From Mya arenaria (taxonomy: Eukaryota; Mollusca; Bivalvia; Myida; Myidae): a stretch of DNA of 64,000 bases. A program made the translations under genes and the position numbers. The notes beneath the pieces were generated by a model that saw only the letters and a list, made by a program, of their open reading frames with translations, ran no database searches and was not told where the DNA came from. Location of the stretch: contig NC_069135.1 in the NCBI RefSeq assembly GCF_026914265.1, forward strand, positions 372,001 to 436,000, read 5' to 3'. Below, one piece after another: positions 1-14,300 of the stretch. Each line of letters starts with the position of its first letter. Position 1 is the stretch's first letter.

Positions 1-1130
1 ATGTTCCAGAACATACTACAAGCGACCTTGTGAATTGTTCTCTCAAACGCTGTACTATTCTTGTTCATACATATCCTGATAACTACATTCTAACATTATC
101 TTAGGGGAAAGGTTTACTCTAATTAATCTTAGTGACCTCACAATGAAACTAAATTATCATGATTTATTAAAAAAAATAGGTATTAATTTAAAACTTGCAT
201 GTGACAATATTTTGAATGAAAGCATTCGAATGAGCCGTACTGTAAGGACAATTAAACTTTCGTTAACACCATGTAAGTTTAGCGATTATCAAGAAGAGAG
301 AGACAATGGGAAAAAATCCAAGACGTAATTGAACAAATGGTTGATGAGATGCCGTTGTGCGTAGATATACTGACAACGTTTGAATTAAACATTATGTCGG
401 AGGTGGAATCACACAACTTGCGCGGAGTATGTACTTGGATATGACTGACAATCATGTGTTTTCTTGAAATTTGACCGTTCTTTTCGTCGGATGCTTTCTA
501 AATTATGAAATTATAGTCTGACCGCAAATTACATTGGCAAGGGCTTGAGCATAAACATATGACTAGCTGGTTTTGATTTTGTTTTAAATATAAGATAATG
601 TGGTTGCCCTACTGCGTCCGGCCTCACCACATTTACATAACATTGCATTTACGACATTCGTAGCCAACAAAAATATCTGAGTGAATATGTTTAAGAGATA
701 GTGACAGTATATTGCTAATCAGGGTGTACAGTTCATGAAATTAGTGTTTTCATTTCATCATTCAGCACTTATCCTTTTACAAATACGAAGTAAAACTGTA
801 GTTTGATTAATTCGGGTTAACATGCTTGAGTATTCGATATCGTAACAGCCCAGTAGTATAAATGAAACATCACATATGTTGATATCAGTTGAATATCATG
901 TGCGTATCCCTAAGATAAAGGCGTTTTGCAAATGTTTATTCAGCATATAAATTGACTGTAATTAAACAGATTTACTTCTGTTGTGTAGGCCAATGACAAC
1001 ACTATGGTTTAAGGTTTTGTTTCCTTATGTCACTTAATCGGGAAAAAAAATTAAATGGTATTTTGTTTCTATCGCGTTTATGTTACAGTCTTCACATATT
1101 ATGTCGCGTGTCTACCTAGTTCGCCGAAGA
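1..1130. repeat. Left copy of duplicated block, distal upstream part
   Basis: This stretch aligns by eye, with many substitutions and small indels, to 46,780-47,490 and then 49,076-49,750. The second copy carries about 1.6 kb of extra DNA between those parts. Short anchors are the shared tracts near 480-560 and 49,090-49,170 and near 690-780 and 49,320-49,400. A 61-codon open frame at 143-328 has a partly similar but interrupted counterpart in the other copy, so it is weak evidence for an old coding sequence and I do not call it a gene. The block probably belongs to the same duplication unit as the chitin-binding gene downstream. Confidence 0.75.
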
Positions 1131-3329
1131 ATGCACTGAGGTTTATACTTCTTCGAATACCGGGAATTTTCCATGAATTACAATCATTGAGCTCAATATC
1201 CTATATTTAGTTTTGTAAGTCCGGAAAACCTAACACTACGCTTGGTTTGTTTGTAAACTCAAGCAGTTGGTCTAATACTTAAGTTAAGATAGAAAGGCAA
1301 GTATCTGTCTTGGGCAAGTCTACGGGCATTTTTTGTTACAAAGGACTTGTTGCAATGTTCTTCAGGGAATTCGGCAGTCTCTGCCTGCTAGTATTACCCT
1401 TGGTGGTATATTGTCTACACCAGTGGCCTTTTTTAGAATCCATACTGTGTAACGAATAATGTACATACTTATTATCTTCAGTTTTAAAGTTATAAACATT
1501 GACAACTTTTTTTGCTTGCATTTATGCTTAAATGCGTATTGTTGACATTTGTCGTGGTATTGATACCTATTCATATATTTTATAATATTACAGACAAATA
1601 TTGGATCAGATATAAGATATATATATATATAACTCATTTAAACTTACTTCGGGTTCTGATTTTTGACCTTTTTTAAAAAAAAATTGCAAAATAATATTAA
1701 AAAAGTACAACTTTCTTTTACATATATATGTTTCGAGAAATAAATCCCCGCTTAGATATATTGGAGTGTAGCATTAAATGCAGCTTATGACACATATATA
1801 AACGTACATGATTAGGGTGTTTTAACAATAATAAAACTTGATGTTATTGTTTTATACTCCAAGTTTATATTCATAGTTTACACCGTAAGGTATGAAAAAA
1901 CCATGAACTAATTTATGAATTATATATCCTTCTTTAGAAACATAAAACATCTTGTATGTAGCATGTTTTTAACAGTTCGTTTACGTAAAGGTAAATATAC
2001 ATTGAATGTATTTGCAAGTATTTGAAAATAAGCTAGTATGCTCCGTATTGAATATAACTACCGCGCAAATTGTTAAACAGTGACATTACAAAAATATAGT
2101 ATAATTGAACCACAATAAACAATATATATATAATATAACTATAATTGTCAAGTGTGTTTTAAAAAGTCCTTACAAACTTAAGTAAGGCCAATGAATCCAC
2201 AAACATATGTTAATGTTATTATCCATATAATTCAAGTTTTTAAACTGTTATAATTGACATACGTATGGGAGAATTTATTTTACAAAACATTTTTTGGGGA
2301 TTATTTACTTAACTACCTTTTGGGTGTATGGACAAATTTTGTGTGTCATTTTGTTGTATATATAACTTTCGAAAAAACTTTCTGACCACAGGTGTTCTAC
2401 TACTAACTGGAACTACGACATCACTATTTATGTTGGAGTCCACCCTATCTCTTTTAAAGGGTAAATGTCTATAGAAGGACTTACTTGCCTTTCCACTTTT
2501 CCGGTACTCGTAACTGAATCGTTTATATAAATAACCAAGCAATCCTTAAATCTACTTAGTATCTGTTATCATGATAGCTTGTGTTCTGTGGGAACTTCAT
2601 TTTGCAATAGCCAGACTTCCCACGCAACAAACATAATCCTGGACGCCGCCTGCTCGTCTGCATGGTGTGCGACGCCCGTTTTAATCCCGGGTGCTGTTCC
2701 GGTTGGCTTCCTGTCTGACTTGGCCTTCCTACTAGCGCGAGCATCGGCCTTGTATATGCGCTTCTAGTCCTCATCGTCGTCGGCAATGGGATTTGTCTCA
2801 TACTCGGAAACAACACACCAACCCAACTCTGACGTGTCTGCCAAAAGCAACATTTTTTTGGTGGTGCTTCAGCAATTCAATAGCTCAATAACACAACACA
2901 ACTGCAATAATAAAGCGCTACATGTAAAATACTTATCACTTCAAATGCGTCTATGGATTAAACTACACAATGCTCCGAATCTGATAAATGACCATGAATC
3001 TGCTCATTATAATCCGTGTTATGTACACAGGCAAACTGTTATCGAATGAGGAAATCATCGATGTTATGTTTACCTTGAGCAATAGCCTCCTGAGCGGTTG
3101 TTTAATTTTGCGCCTGGATGTGCGACCCTGTTGTTTCAATTTTCTCTAATACCCTTGTATTAATCTTATACTGTCCCTTGTTACTTTTCCTTTAAATTTA
3201 GGAATGTCGAGTAACGACGAGGGTTTATCACCTATCTAAAAAAATCATCCCTCTGATACTTCTGAGTAACTTCTGGTTGTTCGTCCTCATCATTATCATT
3301 ATCACCTGAGAATTATCCCGTCAGAGCCG
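1131..3329. other. Segment without counterpart in the second copy
   Basis: The left copy has about 2.2 kb here that does not match the 1.3 kb in the corresponding place of the right copy (60,226-61,539). It is AT-rich, with a short (AT)n tract near 1616-1632. Apart from the GC-richer fragment at 2556-2822 I see no gene. Either copy may have gained or lost sequence. Confidence 0.5.
2556..2822 (-). mobile_element. Possible DIRS/Ngaro-type retroelement gag fragment
   Basis: A small island clearly richer in G and C than its surroundings. Read on the minus strand it gives an acidic then lysine/arginine-rich stretch, followed by residues resembling a CCHC zinc knuckle, a layout typical of the first protein of DIRS/Ngaro-like tyrosine-recombinase retroelements. 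It is a short, broken fossil. No recombinase or reverse transcriptase region is visible nearby. The family call is an inference from a faint motif; another gag-like or basic-protein fragment is possible. Confidence 0.3.
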
Positions 3330-5528
3330 CCAATCATAGCCATTGGTCACCTTACATTTACACCCGATTTGTCCGCGTTCTAATATTTGTGTGCCCAAAT
3401 GGTTAGACAAAAGTTCTGCACTGTACTACGTAATGCGCATAAGTAGTAATTCATAAATTCTCTTTGGATCGCAAGACGCCACGGATCAGTTAAGCCCTAC
3501 AATTTAAACATATACAGAATTACATTTGGAAAACAAATACATTTTTATTTTGTGTATTACTTATACGTGTAGATGTCTACCTAATAGGACCCGCCCTTCT
3601 ATCATATTCTTCAAAAGTGCATGCATTCCTAAATGGTGTACATTACTTATTCAAGTATTCGTTTAAACAAACTTTTACCTGTGCATACCCAGCTTGAATT
3701 AGCAAGAAAGAGAGACATCTCATAATAACTTTCTTATCGAGTCTGTTTACATATCGTACTCCCTATGATTTGTTTAATGCTTATATTCATCCTTATGTAT
3801 TATATGTCAAATATATTAAAACAATTGTAGAATAAACCAATTCGAACGGATTATCATGTCGGGTATGAATGAAAACATGTGAATGCTAACCATAACGGGC
3901 ATTTGCATAAATGTTCGCTGTCTATTTGTATTCTTAATTATGAGTGTGTTATTAAAACTCCAAAATGCACTTGACAACGGACTTTACTTTTGCACAACAA
4001 ATTTACACTTCTCTCTATAAGATTTGTATATATTGTGAATTTCACTGCAGTTGATAAGTCGTTTAATTGAAGAAATATTTATTGCTTATGAAAGTGTTTT
4101 GTCGCAAATTATAAAATACATGTATTGTATTACATATGTTCATCCCGTTTATTCGATATTTATGTCTTTATACCATTGTCGCTATGGTCATATTTAGTAA
4201 ATGAGTATATTTTCATGAATTTCACATTCAATTTTACTTTAAGATTTATATTCAGACAGGGTCACGTGAAATATGTAGATTTAATAACAGGAGCTATTGT
4301 ATGTGCATGACACAAAGGTTGTTGAGAGCCATTTTAGTTCCCATTCGCGGCTTTGTTATTTGACAGACGTCTTTCTGCATTAGACGTTCGTATAATTGAC
4401 AAAGGAATTACATATTTAGAAAATTATTCCAAACAATTCTTCTTCTGGTTATTGATATCCATATGCTCGTAGGAAGTCTATTCAATTCACCGAAATAAAT
4501 AAACGTGCATCACCGAATACTACAGCTCAGTGGAAATGTACTTTGGACAATGAAATGGTAAATATACTTCTTATGTCGAGGTGACGCACTGGTATCCCGT
4601 GTAAACATTTTATTATGAACCATAATCCCTTATATTCGTTTTACCCCAAATGAACGACAAATCAATTAGAACATTCCGTTCTTTATTCCCTGGGTGTACA
4701 TTGAAAAGTATCCGAATTCTGCATACCAAATTATTAGAAAAGTCTGCAAGTCGAATTATAATTGTATGGAAGAATCAACACATAGAAGAAATTCTTTAAA
4801 ACTAATTCAACACCGATTTCTAAAATATCGCTTGAGCTTCAGTATTGCAAAACAGAGTATACTCAAAATTCTATATTTGACAACAAAATCGTATGAATAT
4901 ATCATTTAAGGGAGTCTTCATCAATGCTATTCCCTTGTTTCCGTATAACTGCTATACAAAAGGGTTGTCATAATATATAAGAAATCGTATTCAAACATGC
5001 TTGTTGCTATCTCTATAACCATAAAAGCATTATGTGTGGTATGATTTTGAAAGGAGCCTTATCAGGCGATGAAACGCATATCGCGAGCACTAAGATGTAA
5101 TGCGGTAAGGAAATGTTTGTGTCACAAGGTATTAATTTGACAAATCGCGATAAGCTACATAGTTCTTCCTGCATATGTTGCCACCGTCTGTTTCAAGACG
5201 GAAACGGGATGTTATCAGTCAACTTTGTTTTTTATTGTATTTCAAACATCAAACACGATGACAGCTTTGCAGTTTTCACACAGTTGACACAAACTACAAG
5301 AGAAATGGCAGACATATTCGACGTGGTGAAGAATAAATGCAAAATAAAATGATACTATGATGCTATGATAAAATGTATTATGTTCGAAATGAATTTCAAA
5401 CAACGTGAGTCTACCTATATCTAAAATTACAATACTTGCTTAACGGTAGATATAAAAGGTATGTACTCGTTTCCTCTGCAGCACTTGTTTTAGGCGGGAC
5501 ATCATAAAACACTTAACTTCTCTCCAGA
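3330..5528. repeat. Left copy of duplicated block, proximal upstream region
   Basis: About 2.2 kb immediately upstream of the chitin-binding gene that aligns nearly end to end with 61,540-63,769. Both copies keep the same order of landmarks: a tract ending in a shared ACGCCACGGATCAGTTAA string (near 3476 and 61,670), the near-identical stretch around 4090-4310 versus 62,290-62,510, the region at 5030-5340 versus 63,250-63,600, then the TATA box. No protein is evident. Being kept alongside the gene suggests one duplication event that carried promoter and distal flank together. Confidence 0.85.
5451..5459 (+). promoter_or_regulatory. TATA box of the chitin-binding gene
   Basis: TATAAAAGG lies 78 bp upstream of the start codon in a short 5' leader. 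The identical core stands at the same distance class upstream of the paralogous exon at 63,770, which supports function. Transcription would start near 5480. Confidence 0.7.
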
Positions 5529-8209
5529 ATGAGTTCTTTCTTGTTTCTCACGTGTGTAGGATTGTTGTGTGGCCTTGTTGCAGCTGAAAACGTCATGGAA
5601 GTTTATGACGACAAAGGTAAGATAAAGACATATTAGTTAAAATAAAAATTAACTCAGCAAAACATAAAATACGTTTCATATACGTTGACATTTGTCTTAT
5701 ATTTAAAAACAATACCAGATATCAGACTAAAATAAAGAATAACCGAATGTTGATGACATTTATATCTGCTTCATTTAAGCATATACCACCTGTATAGTCT
5801 TAATAATTGATTCCTCTGGCTCTGGGCTTCTCAATGTAGTTCTCATTGCATCATTCAGTGTTAGTGATTACAGTCCAGTGAAAGTTTGAGGCCAAACACT
5901 TAGTTTTTTAAATCGTTTTTCCCTCTTGGATACAATATGTACAATACATGCTGGCTTCACTCACTGTCCTTTTGCGTCCAAAGACTCCAATGTATACATA
6001 GAACACGCATCTATTTAAAACAAGAATTTAGTTTAAAATGGAATATACTCGCTTTTGTTTCGTTTTCACTGATCAAAGTTGTTCAATATATTCCTTCATC
6101 TAGTTGAACCGGCCGATCGAAGCATCATTCTGCCCGGATCTACTTTCACCCGTGCATTGTGTAAGTTACATGACAGTTATAATTATTTAGTGTTTATTTA
6201 GTGAACTTACCATTCAAAAGGTAGTAGATTTCTAATTACTTTAAATCTACCTCTTTATAATATATTCCTCCTTGTTCAATGAAAGAAACATAGAAACATT
6301 CTGAATTGGATCACATTTTCGAAGCTAATATTATTGCTAATACAAAGACACTGCTAATAAATTAGAATAAAAAGTAGTTGCGAAACGAAATTCTTACAAC
6401 GACCATTTATAGAAGTAAATATGCGCTTATAAAACTTTCATGATAATCAATAACAGTATTTAAATCAGCTACGTGTATAAACTTATTATTCAGCTGTATT
6501 TTGTTCATCTGTAAAATCTTCCTTCCAGAATGTCTTGTGTGTGTATTGCGAATCTTACTATTAAACTGAAAACTCGGAATGATACCCTTCAGTGATTTAA
6601 GTGTGTGCGTGCGTGGGTTTGTGAGTGAATGCCTCGCACAAACGATCTTGGAAGAAATAAATTTAATGAGTACTTGAAATTTTATTCATCAACCGTACTG
6701 CTAAGAAAAGCCCAATGTACAATGAACATGTATATGTATACTCCTTAGGCCAGTGGCAGGTGGTGACCAACCCGTGCGTGAACAACGTCTTGAATGCCTT
6801 GAACTTTCCCCAACCGAGTGACGCAGCCAAATTCATCCAGTGCGGGTTGTACGGACGCATGATCATCGTCCAGTGTCCAGGAGGAGAGGTCTACGACCAG
6901 GCAACATCCTCATGTATTAATCTCAAGGTTCGATGACCATAAATACTTTAAGTACTCTTTGAAAGGCTCAAGTGCATTACTTAATCATTTTCATAAAAAT
7001 AGCACTCGCTAAAGACTGATACAGCATAATTGATATCGTATTGAGGAGGGTACCAATTACTATGCATTATGTATGCATCGAACCATCAAATGAACTATTT
7101 CAAATACTAATAAGCTGTTGTTTAACCTTATTAGATAAAAAGCGCAATGTTTGGATCGTAAGAAAATAATACATTGTAGAAGAAGTGCGATTGAGATGAA
7201 CAACTAACTCAACTAACAACACCTTTCAGGCGGTTGTATCTGAACCGATGGACATCTCCTCTCTTGGAATTTACTTTCATTGTACAGCTCAGAACCTCCA
7301 AATGGGCCGGCTATGCTTCAACGTTTATACAAGTGAAAAACAATTCATCCAGTGCACTGCTGCCGGAAATGGCCACGTGATCACGTGCCCTGACCAGCTC
7401 ATCTGGGATCAGAATAGGCAATCGTGTGTGTTTGCGCTTCAAGAAGGTGTGGTGATCTCTGGCAATCTGGTTGCACTTACAGATTAGTTCCCGTAGGTAG
7501 TTTTCAGAATCAAAGGGTTCTCCCGGAGTTGTTTTGTTTCCCATTAACGGTAGGTATAATATTTATCAATACTGTGGCAGTGATACTGATAAAACTTTGA
7601 ACAATTCGGGTTTCATGCTATCAATGTATATAACCGCGCTAGAAACAGTTTTCTCCCACCTCAGACAAGTAGATCCAATTATTTAACCATGCTAGAAATT
7701 CTTATCTTGCCCACTGGCGAAGATAAAATGCCCGTATGGAACTCCTTTATTATGGTCAATACATTGTAATTGCCTCCCCTGTTGAAGACTGTCGTCTGTA
7801 GCATCACGGAAATCTTGTCTTGTGGCAATATTTAGAACGCTAATTAATTATTTCTCGCTTCAAATGTCACCATAAAACAGTTTTCACGCACCTTTTAAGA
7901 AGTAATGCTTCACTCTCCATAGAACTATTTAAAGATACTTATAATACTAAAGCAATAACCCTCGTCGGTGGATATATATTTTTAGGTTTATTAAACGGCG
8001 CCAACCCCTGTACCGCTCAGGCAATCAGCGCCCAGGCCTTGTTCTTCTCGCACCCCGATCCTACCAAGTTCATCCAATGTGACCTGCAAGGGAACGCGTT
8101 CGTCCAGAGGTGCCCGTCCAGGCTCGTGTGGAATCAGTACTTTAAGACATGCGTCTCACAGCTGGCGACATTCACACTCACCGGGGAGACAAACTATTTA
8201 TGGTCGTGA
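5529..8209 (+). CDS. Secreted protein with three chitin-binding (peritrophin-A/CBM14) domains
   Basis: Five exons are inferred from GT/AG borders and consistent phase: 5529-5616, 6104-6160, 6749-6927, 7230-7446 and 7986-8209, giving 254 residues. Exon 1 encodes a signal peptide (MSSFLFLTCVGLLCGLVAA). Exon 2 adds a short linker. Exons 3, 4 and 5 each encode one cysteine-rich module with the CBM14 hallmarks: spaced cysteines, a KFIQC or QFIQC core, an aromatic in the region before the fifth cysteine (VYDQ, IWDQ, VWNQ) and a closing cysteine. Such proteins bind chitin in shell matrix, gut linings or as secreted defence lectins; the sequence does not say which. The exon 4 donor (GAAG/GTGTGG) is weak. 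Reading through it gives an alternative stop at 7485-7487 and a two-domain form. The exon 3 donor is also non-consensus after GT. A paralogue starts at 63,770. Confidence 0.85.
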
Positions 8210-8301
8210 AGAGCTGAACAAGTCCTCCTGTAGACAGTACTTACATTGTTGACACAAGACAGACTTTAACTGCTCGCCATTTTCTTATACACATTTGTTG
8301 A

Positions 8302-8307
8302 ATTAAA
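8302..8307 (+). terminator. Polyadenylation signal
   Basis: ATTAAA occurs about 93 bp after the stop codon of the chitin-binding gene. It is a common variant of the animal poly(A) signal; the assignment rests on position only. Confidence 0.5.
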
Positions 8308-8309
8308 AG

Positions 8310-11300
8310 CAAAATTAATCATGCGGTTTTATTTTATGCGATTACACATTTACGGGAAAACGGTAAATAATGAAAAATATATTTAGCGGGAACCATATCG
8401 TCAATGTAAAAGGTCGAGCCTGTTCGTTACCCCGTATATCCCATATCGGACTACATATTCATCTTGCAACGTTTATAGAACGCCGATGATTCATTTATCA
8501 TTGAAACCTGTTTAATGATATTACAAAGCGAAGAAACTTACCTCGCCAACTATGCGTATCGACAAGGGCATTAGAACAGTCATTATCCATAGGTTTTTTG
8601 TATTGCATTATTTATATCTAATGACATAAAAAGACATTATGAAAATCTAAGACCTTATGAATAATGATACAACAAATGCAAAATTCATTATCCATATTAT
8701 GGTTTCCTTCTAACCTCGCGATATCTTTTCTACTCATATCTCCAGCAATATTTAAAAACCAACAACATGATCCCTTAGTCGGGATCATCATAACTATGTA
8801 AGCTTTTTAAATGCTGACTAGTTGCCATTCAAAGTCATGACGTTATATCTGAAACACCAACATTCACACGAGGCAGTTACAATAACTGTAAGAATAAGTA
8901 AACATCCAGTTAAATTACCATTGAGGCCGGATGTGTCGGATTTCAAAGAGCATCAGTCTTATTTGGCTTGACTAGAGGCGTATGACCGCAGAAGAGTCTA
9001 AAAAGCTCGGACTGTATTTAAGTTTACTTTATGTACAATTGATCAACATTCATTAATGGACTAAATGCTTTACTGATGAAAGTGTCAATGACACGTTTTA
9101 CTACAACAGAATATTAGCATAAAGCAAATATATTTTAATTTCACTATTCAAAAGGGGAATCTTTCTTGGTGGTTTAGTTTTATTTTCATTTTTGGAGAAA
9201 TGGATAATTATCAAATATTGTTATACCTGCCCAATTTGTCAATCACGTGACTTCGATTGTCACAAATCACGAGACATCAATTATGTCAAGCACTGACATT
9301 TGTTTCAGGCGTGATATGGGTAAATAGCTTACTGTGAGAATTACTCAACCAGAACACTCTACTGAAAGTAAAATGTCCGAGTTGAACTCCTAAAATGATT
9401 GCTATATGTAAACAAACTGCAAAACTCTTGATAGAGAATGGTAACCATAGTGAATATGTTGACATCGTCCTTAAAACCACTATCTATGTGAACGTTTGTT
9501 TTACTTTAATTACGTTACGAACTCGAATCGTTTGTCCTACACAAAGTTTGAACATCATCAACAGCCTTCTTTTAATGTGTAAAGAAGATCGAAAACAAAT
9601 GTAAGTAGATTTATTGATGTTGACTAGCTGTAACATGGGATGCAGCATGGTTTAAGATATTCAACGTTTTGTTCTTCAAACCAAACGCACTGCCTCTACA
9701 ATTAAACACCAACATGTAAATCAACGATGTGTTTAAAATTCGATATTTAAATTAAAAAACTTAATGTTCAGATTATTTTGTTGGAAGCAGCAAATTAACG
9801 GATTCAAGCTTGTTCGGACTCGAGCCTTTTAAAGGATGAAATGATTAAATACTTATGAAATTAGACATGGTGTAATAATTCAAGGGCCTGTCTATCAAAA
9901 AGGCATTCAGACTGAAGGGAATAAGCAGTCCAATAACCAGTAAGTAGTATCAGCACAGATCACGTCTCAATAAACTCTACGCGGGACAATTTACGTGAGA
10001 CAATGGTTAATTGCAAGAATGGCATGCAACTGGACACAATATAATTTAAATTTAACCATTGGTTTCCTAATGCTAGATAATTGAACGAACTTCGCTGCTG
10101 ATCACCGGATGTAGGAATTTTACGTTTTGGGTATTTTGTTTTATAAAATGTCAAATACTGCTGATTGGGGATTTTTTTCTTTTCAAAGGGAATTTTTTCT
10201 TATCTAGCTGAAAATATTGTTACGCCTGATTTAATAATAACGACAAATAAATTCCATTATTTTTTATTTTGTTGCCATGGAAAATGCACACATTTAATAT
10301 CATCTATAAGTATTTGTTATTTATATGGGTTCAGTTAAAATAGGTGACACTTAAACAAACAAAAACGACCAACAACTACTACAATATAATATAAAACAGA
10401 TGGGAAACTAAATTCATCATGATGAATGCCTCCTATTGAAGACGCAAATTATATTCTTAATGAACTCAAAAAATGAAGATATCATTGGTTAATATTCTGA
10501 AACAAACCATTCCTTACAGTTGGAAATAGACCCTGAGATTAGATGTACCTTGAAAGTCTAAAGTCATTACAAAACTACTAATAAATATAAAAAAACTTTC
10601 AAAGTCAGAGCATGTATATCAAATTTAAATAAAGGCATTTTATGACAGGCCATACATTCTTGGTTATTGGGATAAACGGCTACGCATGCATAAAAATATT
10701 TGTTGGAGGGCTTTGTATTATATAATTCATAAGAACATTGCGGTTAAAAGAGTCCAAGAGTATAAACTAAAGATATTGCAAACTCTTATTTTTTTTACTT
10801 TTTTGAATTGACAAACTTGGATATTGAAACATAGTCTTTTATGTTTTAATTGCAATGACGTTGAAAACTGTAAACTGTTTTTAATATCCAGCTTTTTCCA
10901 TATTTTGGAGTTTTATACATGAAGTGTTTAAATAATGTGAAAAACAGAAAGCTATAGTAGTTTTTTTATTAAAGTAATTTCTCAAAATATCTTCTATTAA
11001 AGCCCAATTGTTAAACTGTTTTCGTGAAGCTCTTAGTATATATTTAAAGTAATGTCTAACAAAATGGGTTGTCAAACTTACAATTGCAAACTGATTCCTT
11101 AAAAGAAAAGTGTCCCTTATATTTTATTGAAATGACCCCCCAAAAATAAAATATATATGAAGTAAAGAATTTCAAAATTTTGTAAAAATGGATCATGCGA
11201 AAATAGAGGGTTTTTAAAACTCGCTTGAGTCGCAACGGGATATGTTTTATATGAAATTATTTATAGCCGAAATAGGCGGTGTATCAATTTTAAACCAAAT

Positions 11301-14300
11301 ATGATCGATCAGCGAATAATCGTTAAGAACGCATACAATATCATGCTGTTTATTTTATATATTGTTATCACAGAATGTATAACATTCTATTACCCAAACG
11401 CATAGATAATATTGATTAATATCTAAATTACACAATTATTATAGTTAATCGATTCGACAAACTTAAACAACCTACCAATTTCTTTTTAACCTGTTCCCTA
11501 TATCATGCACAAGGGCATCCACTATTTGAGATATTGTCTGCCATTATGCCTTCAAATACTTATGATTGGATCACAAAACGCCACGGACCTAACCAACTCA
11601 GCGATATTCAGTCACGTTCAGCACTTCATTCACAAAACTAAACGTTTTTGATCTTCCTTAGATAAATACGAACAACCTTAACCCTTCAACAGACATGACC
11701 TATCAATGCCTCCCCCTTTTCTGATCTTTACGTTACTATTTCCTTGGTTACATTGATAAACAAGTTTTACCTTTTATTACTTCAAATATTTGTCATTCAC
11801 ATTTAACCTTATCAATCAAATTATAACAAAAACTTAAATCTACAAATAATAACACCGATAACACCATAGCAAGCATCTTAAAAGGGTGACAGAAGCGTGG
11901 CATAGTATAAGCTAACAAGCTTCCTTCTCTATTCTTTCCAAATTGTTTTGTTTTGTGCATATATCAATTGTTTTCCTTTCATGTATTTTACCTCAGAAAA
12001 TCTTTTATCATTGGTTATGCTTTACTTTTGTCTATTCTTAAAATGCTCTTTTGAAAAAAATATTGTTGATAAGAATCGAGTCGTGTTTAACCAATGCGAA
12101 TACTACTTGAATGACGACCAACTGACACATTACCTGAACAAGTTATAACGATTTCGATACTTGCCTATGTTTCTGATCATAACAACGAATTTAGAATCCA
12201 AAAATAAGATATTGTTATTGCTATACTGTACAGTTCGTTTTTTTTCAACAGGACACAAATTAAATTATCATAATTAACAACATCCCAAATGCACATTTTC
12301 CTTTGCGATGAACTATGCAAATTTAAATTTAATCATTTATAGGTGATCTTATTGATCGGCGTGGATTGTTTTTTTTGGTGGGAATGGAAATTTTTACATT
12401 GATACATATCTTCGACGAATTATTTTATTTCAGATTAAGTCTATACGTTTAAATAAAAGTTAAAGTTTTAAATAAGTTTAGGGATGTTACATAATAGAGT
12501 ATTACATAACTTGGATTCATTTCACAAAATTCCTTCTTCAATTGAGCTTTAAAAAGAGGTAATATATTAAAATTTTGAATAATTTCATCTTCAAACGATA
12601 AAGAACTGCACAATAAATTGTATCATCAATTAACCTTGAACCTCTTAGACATTTCATTTATTTGACAGGAAGTATTGGATTATACAACCAATCAGAACAG
12701 CATCAACACAAAAACCGGCGTAAGCTAAAACGTTAATTAGTATGATAACCCCATTTCAAATGATATTATCTTCATATTATGTAGATTCGTTAAACTTTTT
12801 TATTATCAATATAAATTTGAACATTACCATTGGAAAACTGTATTGTCTAGCAATACTTTTACTATTACTCTATATATCAATTGAGCATACACCTTCGTAA
12901 TTATGTCAAGTAAGTCATGTTTAAGATAAGCTGCATTAAAAGAAGAATGTAAAAAGAATGTAACTTTCACATTTGGTAACAAGAGAATGAACTAGTTGGG
13001 AAATGGAGCCAATGAAAGTAAAGGATTTCACCCTTTAAGATTTAAGGAAATATAATGAATATTTCTAGAAAATTTAAATGGCGCTTTTTTAACAAGCAAG
13101 AAAATGTCCCTTTAAAATTTGTATACAGGATCTAAAAATGCGTTCAGAAAATTGTGGTTACTTATTTACCCATCAAAGACACACAGGTTATTCTGTCCTG
13201 CAGATGAATATTATTGATTGTATTATCAAACGCCAGTCTTGTATTTCATTTCTTAAGAAAATCACTATCCGAAGCGGCTCATACAAGGCAGGCACGGGAA
13301 ACTGTTTAATTTAACATAACCTTACATCACATTTGTTGAGCTTTAACTTAAGACGAACTCTTAGGTACAAATCTACAAATCTACATATACTTCACATGGA
13401 TATTGCCAAAACGAAATTTGTGTATATCGTGTTGGACATACTAAAATATAATAAAGAACGAACACACTTCACTTTTCAATTAACATCGAATAAAGTATTA
13501 AAAGTAATAACTTCATAACATAAATGTGCCAAAATAGTATTGTTACGTCGTGCATTTTCGAAACAACCATATAGTTGGAAATTAAAGTAACCAAGCTAGC
13601 GATTCACATTTTCCAGCTAATCAAAACGAAAGGAAGTTTACTACTACACCAGTAAAATGTGATAAGTCCTTAACAATCACTTTTGATATGCCAACACACG
13701 TCTTAATATAAGGAGTTGTTGCGTGTAACTAATCTGTGTGAATCTTTGTCAAATGTCTAATCACCTTTAATTTAGTATGCCCTTGACAACATAACATATT
13801 CGATTATGATAACCTAAACAAGGTATACACTGCTTTTTTAAGTTAAGACATTGTTTTATATGTCCCCGGTCACAGGAACAACTTCCAATACACTAGCTGA
13901 TTGATAATGCTCCTTGACAAACTTCAAAAGTCTCCCATTGGATATATCGAAAATGGTTGCAAAAGAAAATGCATACGATAGCCTCTAAGGTTATCAATTA
14001 AAACTAAACTCCCGGATACATATCAACCCACTCGTGATAAGGTGTAATAACAACTTTCTACCTGAATGAAGATAGCGGAAATGAAAAGCATTATAAGTAT
14101 ATATAGTTAATACCTGACATAGCGCTTAACACCCCATTGCTGTTGTAAAATAAGGCTGATCAATGTTGCAAAATGCGGATTTCATGCATACCAACACAAT
14201 CAATGTTAGGGTTTAACAAATGTACTTCCGGTGCTTCCTGGTAATGAATTTATATCTTTAGTAGAGACAAGTTTTATTATCTGGCAATCTCAGCTTCATC

